A stretch of 64,000 nt of DNA from Enterobacter asburiae (GTDB lineage: Bacteria > Pseudomonadota > Gammaproteobacteria > Enterobacterales > Enterobacteriaceae), in the NCBI GenBank assembly GCA_011754535.1, contig JAAQVN010000001.1:930001-994000 (forward strand). Direction: 5' to 3'. Shown here one piece after another: positions 60,245 through 64,000 of the stretch. Below the pieces are notes generated by a model. That model was not told the DNA's origin. It saw only the letters and a list, made by a program, of their open reading frames with translations, and searched no databases. Each line of letters begins with the position of its first letter. Position 1 is the stretch's first letter. Position numbers and translations under genes: made by a program.

Positions 60245-60938
60245 GTAGACTCTCCTGTAGCGCGACTTCCTGGTGATGCTCGCCGTCGGTATGAATGACG
60301 TAGCCTGGACATTCCTGCATTCCGCTTAGCCGGGCGATAACCCGCAGCTGGGCGTCCATCTCCTGCTGTGGAAGAGTCAGTGTCCAGACGTCACGCCAGC
60401 TGTGATGCTGACGGCTGGCAATCCGGCTATGGTGGGGACTCATCGCCACAAACAGGCCGTTTTCCGGCAGGGCGCGGGCGAAGTGGCTTAACAGCTTTTG
60501 AAACGGCGTGACAACCCCGCGAAAACGCAGCCGCTCCCGACGCGCCAGCGCGCCAAGCAGATGCCAGCAAGGTTGCTTCAGGCACGCGGCCAGCGCCGAC
60601 TGCTGCCAGTTCAGGGTCTCGAAGCGCACCAGCCAGTCGACGGGCGGACTCGCGCGATGAACCGCCTGTTGTCGGGCGAGCTGGAGCAGCTCCTGCGGTG
60701 TGGTCACGCCGTCATGCCAGGGCTGGATTAAAAACGTCAGATCGTCGGTATCGAGGTGAAATTCCACCGCGTCACGCCACGGTAAGGCGGCGGGGCGCAG
60801 GCGCAGCAGCGTTTCGAGCGCGGCCTCCAGAGGCTGATCGGGCTGGCGTTCATGCGTGGCAAGTACCACATTGTTGCGGCGCAACCGCACTGCATGAGGC
60901 CAGATGTCGCACTGCCAGGTGTTAGTGAGTGATAACAC
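60222..60938 (-). CDS. PilM/GspL-cytoplasmic-like protein
   Basis: A 238-residue protein without a signal peptide or membrane helix. Its place between the ATPase and PilN-like genes is that of PilM, the actin-like cytoplasmic partner of PilN. It is shorter than typical PilM (about 350), so some actin-fold elements may be reduced, as in the GspL/MshI cytoplasmic domains. Strand-like segments such as VWTLTLPQQEMDAQLRVIAR fit the fold but no ATP motif is obvious. It overlaps gspE by 17 nt. Confidence 0.68.
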   Translation of the reverse strand: MLSLTNTWQCDIWPHAVRLRRNNVVLATHERQPDQPLEAALETLLRLRPAALPWRDAVEFHLDTDDLTFLIQPWHDGVTTPQELLQLARQQAVHRASPPVDWLVRFETLNWQQSALAACLKQPCWHLLGALARRERLRFRGVVTPFQKLLSHFARALPENGLFVAMSPHHSRIASRQHHSWRDVWTLTLPQQEMDAQLRVIARLSGMQECPGYVIHTDGEHHQEVALQESLHGTAVYA

Positions 60939-62541
60939 GGTTCACCTCCTCCCAGGTGGTTTTGCCTTCGACCACGGCGCGCAGCGCGATGGTTGAGAGC
61001 GGAACAAAACCGTCATTCAGCGCCACCTCCTTTAACTTGCGCCGGGGCGAGCGCGCCAGCATTGCTTCTTTCATCGCATCACTGAAATGCAGCACTTCCG
61101 CCAGCGCCAGCCTGCCGCGAAAGCCGCTGTCGCGGCAGGTATCGCAGCCCCGCCCTCGACGCCAGCGGGGCGTAAGCTGCTGTAGCGGGCCGGATTGCCA
61201 CGCCGCGAGAAGGTCATCCGTGGGCGTGGTGTCATCAATACAGTCCGGGCAAATCTGGCGAACCAGCCGCTGCGCCACGACGCCGTTAAGGGCGGTGATC
61301 AGGCTGGCGGGCTCGACCTGCATATATAAAAAACGTTCCAGTACGCTAAAGACGTCATTGGCGTGAACCGAGGAGAGCACCACGTGGCCGGTGAGCGCCG
61401 CCTGCACGGCAATGCCGGCGGTTTCGCCATCGCGGATCTCACCCACCAGAATGATGTCCGGGTCGTGACGCAAAATGGCGCGCAGGCCTCGGGCGAAGGT
61501 GAGCCCTTTTTTATCGTTGACCGGAATTTGCAGCACGCTGTTGAGCTGGTATTCCACGGGATCTTCAATGGTGATGATTTTGCATTCACCGCTGTTGAGT
61601 TCGCTGAGTGCCGAATAGAGGGTGGTGGACTTCCCGCTCCCCGTAGGTCCGGTGACGAGCACCATACCGTGGGGCAGATGGGTTAACTGACGAATGGCGC
61701 CCAGCGTGTGCTCATCAAAGCCGAGCGTCTCCAGGCGCAGGTTTTGATCGTGTGATTTATCCAGCACGCGCAATACGGCATCCTCGCCGTACACGCCCGG
61801 CATAATGGACACGCGAAAATCGACGGGACGCTGGAGAATTAACGCCTTAAAGCGTCCGTCCTGAGGCGTGCGCCTTTCGGAAATGTCCATGCAACTCAAT
61901 ACCTTGAGACGGGAGATCACCTGTTCCGCCTGCTGAAGCCCGGCGCAGTGGCGAATGCTGTGCAGGACGCCATCGATGCGGTACTTCACCATCAATCCAT
62001 CCGCTACGGCGCAAAGGTGAATATCGCTGGCCCGGCTTTGCAGGGCATCAAACAGCGTGGCGTTAACCAGCTTAATGACGGCATGGGGTTCACTGGCAAT
62101 GGCCGCAGGGGTGATCTCCAGCCACCGGGCCTCTTTATTCTCTTCACTCTGCTGCTGTTCCAGCTGATCGAGCGTGCGCTGCTGTTTGGCGAGATCATCA
62201 AGCCGGGCATTAAGCTGAGAAAGCGGAGCCAGCGCGGGTAACGCATTCACGTTATAGGCCCACTGGCGCAGCGCCAGCGAAAACGGATCGCCCAGCGCAA
62301 CGTGGAGCTGACCGTTCACGCGCAGCGGCAATGCCCGCTGGCTGAGTGATTCGGTCAACGGTACGGCTTCGAAATCCTCTTCGCTGTCGGCGAGCTGTGT
62401 GGGTGAGAGCGGCGTGAGCCCCAGGGAACTGGCGGCTTCTTCTAATGCGCCGGGGAAACTGTCCAGCAGTTCCGCCAGGGCCTGACAGCGCTGCTCGTCC
62501 GGCAGGTCGAAAAGGGGGTCTACAGACGGTGAGTGAGACAT
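60922..62541 (-). CDS. gspE: Secretion/pilus assembly ATPase (GspE/PilB/MshE family)
   Basis: A 539-residue ATPase that powers pseudopilus assembly. The N1 domain is about 1-110. The ATPase core has Walker A GPTGSGKST (about 298-306), an Asp box IITIEDPVEYQ, Walker B DIILVGEIRD (about 362-371) and a His box LSSVHANDVF. The zinc tetracysteine is visible as CPDC (431-434) and CDTCRDSGFRGR near 470. Its start codon shares one nt with the gspF stop (TAATG). Both ends overlap neighbours, showing a tightly coupled operon. Confidence 0.95.
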   Translation of the reverse strand: MSHSPSVDPLFDLPDEQRCQALAELLDSFPGALEEAASSLGLTPLSPTQLADSEEDFEAVPLTESLSQRALPLRVNGQLHVALGDPFSLALRQWAYNVNALPALAPLSQLNARLDDLAKQQRTLDQLEQQQSEENKEARWLEITPAAIASEPHAVIKLVNATLFDALQSRASDIHLCAVADGLMVKYRIDGVLHSIRHCAGLQQAEQVISRLKVLSCMDISERRTPQDGRFKALILQRPVDFRVSIMPGVYGEDAVLRVLDKSHDQNLRLETLGFDEHTLGAIRQLTHLPHGMVLVTGPTGSGKSTTLYSALSELNSGECKIITIEDPVEYQLNSVLQIPVNDKKGLTFARGLRAILRHDPDIILVGEIRDGETAGIAVQAALTGHVVLSSVHANDVFSVLERFLYMQVEPASLITALNGVVAQRLVRQICPDCIDDTTPTDDLLAAWQSGPLQQLTPRWRRGRGCDTCRDSGFRGRLALAEVLHFSDAMKEAMLARSPRRKLKEVALNDGFVPLSTIALRAVVEGKTTWEEVNRVITH

Positions 62542-63710
62542 TATTGCAATCCTCCTGCCAGTTCAAAAATGGGCATGTACAGTAAAAACACGACGAGCCC
62601 AACGATGCCGCCAACGACCATCATCAGAATCGGTTCAAAAATTTTGCTAAAGGTTTCAATCGCGCGTTCCAGCGATTCATCATAAAAAGCGGCGATCCGC
62701 TCGCACATGGCAGGCAGTTCGCCGCTGCGCTCGCCGACCTGCAGCAGACGGCTGGCGACAGGAGTCGTCATCTGCTGGGCTTCCAGCATGCGGGAGAGCG
62801 ACTCGCCGGCGGCGACGTCGCGGATAACCTGTTCAACCTGCTGACGATGCGTGGCGGGCAGGATCTCCCGGCTCAGCATTAACGCATCAGGCGCGGGGAG
62901 GCCGCCCTGCAGCAGCAGGCCCAGTGTGCGGTAGAAACGCACCAGCACAGAAAGCTGATGCTGCTGGCGTAAGGCGGGAATGCGCAGCAACAAACCGAGC
63001 GCACGCTGGCGCAGGCGCGGGCTACGCACCGCCATCACGATGCCTGCAACCGCTGCCGCACAACCGGCCAGCAGCAGTGAACCATGGGTTTGCGTCAGAC
63101 GTCCCCACCAGAGGATAAGCTGTGCGCTGGCGGACGGGTTCTTCATCCCGTCAAACACCACGGAAAAACGCGGAATAATAAAGCCGAGCAGAAAGAACAG
63201 AATTATCCCGCCGGCGGCGATCACAATCGTCGGATAGAGCAGGGTTGATTTAATCCGCTTGCGCAGAATTTCCATTCTTGATTCGTAAAACTGAAAACGC
63301 TTTAGCGCTTCGGGTAAGTGTCCGGTTTGCTCAGAAGAGGCGACGGTATTAATCAGCAGAGGCGGAAAGAGCGCCGGTAGCGCCATCATCGCCTGGGATA
63401 GCTGTGCTCCTTCATAGAGCTTTTTAACCAGCGTATCCAGAACCAGCGAGGTGCCACCGTCGCGGCTGCTTTCGCGCAGCGCTTCGACGGCCTCGACCAC
63501 GACCAGCCCGGCCTCCAGCAGGGCGATAAGCTCCTGCAAGAACAGATTCAATGGAAAGCGTTTCTCCTTGCGGGCAGGGCGTTCCTGTACCTGCAAAACG
63601 ATGCCGCCGGCGGCAATAATGCGGGCGCTGGCATCATCAGGCGATGCGGCAAGCACGGTTTGATTGACGCGCTTCCCCCCCTGAAGGATGGTGACGATAT
63701 ATGGTTTCAT
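62541..63710 (-). CDS. gspF: Inner-membrane platform protein GspF/PilC family
   Basis: A 389-residue polytopic protein with the duplicated GspF domain: first copy about 55-180 (LLEAGLVVVEAVEAL, ASSEQTGHLPEALKR), second about 260-380 (LLLQGGLPAPDALML, QVGERSGELPAMCERI). Three membrane helices are visible (about 160-185, 205-230 and 365-385). GspF interacts with the ATPase and pseudopilins. It overlaps the transglycosylase gene by 4 nt and gspE by 1 nt. Confidence 0.95.
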   Translation of the reverse strand: MKPYIVTILQGGKRVNQTVLAASPDDASARIIAAGGIVLQVQERPARKEKRFPLNLFLQELIALLEAGLVVVEAVEALRESSRDGGTSLVLDTLVKKLYEGAQLSQAMMALPALFPPLLINTVASSEQTGHLPEALKRFQFYESRMEILRKRIKSTLLYPTIVIAAGGIILFFLLGFIIPRFSVVFDGMKNPSASAQLILWWGRLTQTHGSLLLAGCAAAVAGIVMAVRSPRLRQRALGLLLRIPALRQQHQLSVLVRFYRTLGLLLQGGLPAPDALMLSREILPATHRQQVEQVIRDVAAGESLSRMLEAQQMTTPVASRLLQVGERSGELPAMCERIAAFYDESLERAIETFSKIFEPILMMVVGGIVGLVVFLLYMPIFELAGGLQ

Positions 63711-64000
63711 TTTGGCGACAGTGTATGGCTCTGCCTTTTAAGGCGGGCATAATGCGGAGCCACTTTTTTTATATATTGTTGACGAAGCGCGCGGCGTTGC
63801 GGCGTATTTGCCGTTCCGGCGTTATATGCGCCCACCGCGTCCCAGGTATAACCAAAGCGCTGGATTTGACCTGCCAGGATCCAGGCGCCGGTCATGACAC
63901 TTTGGCAAGGGTCGGTCAGCAGATCTTTTTGACTAATACGAAATTTACGCAGCGCATCGAAGTGAATGCTATTGATCTGCATCAGCCCGACATCCAGTGA
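63707..64000 (-). CDS. Lytic transglycosylase, partial (5' end outside window)
   Basis: The frame is open to the right edge: the last residues before MQINSIHFDALRKF read SLDVGL, giving the SLT motif GLMQIN. The gene therefore begins beyond the window and only its C-terminal 97 residues are seen. The visible sequence (VGAYNAGTANTPQRRALRQQ) matches IagB/PilT-type specialised transglycosylases that open the peptidoglycan for secretion or pilus machines. It overlaps gspF by 4 nt, placing it as the first visible gene of the operon. Confidence 0.88.
   Translation of the reverse strand, partial: SLDVGLMQINSIHFDALRKFRISQKDLLTDPCQSVMTGAWILAGQIQRFGYTWDAVGAYNAGTANTPQRRALRQQYIKKVAPHYARLKRQSHTLSPK

Noticed and set aside
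24451..64000. Search for prophage, integrase or insertion sequences
   Set aside because: No transposase, integrase, phage structural gene or terminal inverted repeats were recognised in the accessory part.

Overview
The window comes from an enterobacterial chromosome, most likely Enterobacter or a close relative. The 16S sequence, gene content and gene order fit this, and the left part follows the E. coli K-12 order tilS-rof-yaeP-yaeQ-arfB-nlpE-proS-trmO-rcsF-metQIN-gmhB-rrnH-dkgB-yafC-yafD-yafE-mltD-gloB-yafS-rnhA-dnaQ-aspV.

1-24.5 kb is conserved backbone: the end of tilS, Rho inhibitor and ribosome-rescue genes, envelope stress sensors (nlpE, rcsF), proS, the methionine ABC importer with MetJ boxes, heptose biosynthesis (gmhB), a complete rRNA operon (16S-tRNA-Ile-tRNA-Ala-23S-5S-tRNA-Asp) with P1/P2 promoters and boxA sites, and the dkgB-to-dnaQ block. 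An MFS transporter is inserted between yafC and yafD. A second tRNA-Asp (aspV) closes the backbone.

24.5-33.3 kb is accessory: a DMT exporter with a divergent LysR regulator, a TonB-dependent copper-type receptor, and a phosphorelay of a 1110-residue hybrid kinase between two LuxR-type response regulators. One of these regulators appears to have lost its phospho-acceptor Asp.

33.8-64 kb looks like a chitin-related secretion and adhesion region. It holds a MarT-like membrane wHTH regulator with a FidL-like partner, a GH18 chitinase, cytochrome b561, a MASE1-like sensor with no normal start codon, an ANR-type small regulator and a prepilin peptidase. Next come an AA10 lytic polysaccharide monooxygenase (LPMO) with its small secreted partner, a subtilisin-like protease carrying the same PKD-like and chitin-binding modules, and a 2290-residue inverse autotransporter with nine exact 291-bp repeats. 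Then follow small regulators, two secreted proteins of unknown function, and an eleven-gene overlapping operon on the minus strand. That operon encodes a compact type II secretion / type IV pilus-like machine: lytic transglycosylase, GspF, GspE, PilM/N/O/P-like proteins, a TPR-secretin and three pseudopilins. It runs off the right edge.

The likely logic is that the prepilin peptidase matures the pseudopilins and the minus-strand machine exports chitin-active enzymes (chitinase, LPMO, protease). The autotransporter would tether cells to a surface, and the phosphorelay, MarT/FidL and small regulators would control expression. The joint function is inference from co-location and domain content; the individual families are mostly clear from the sequence.
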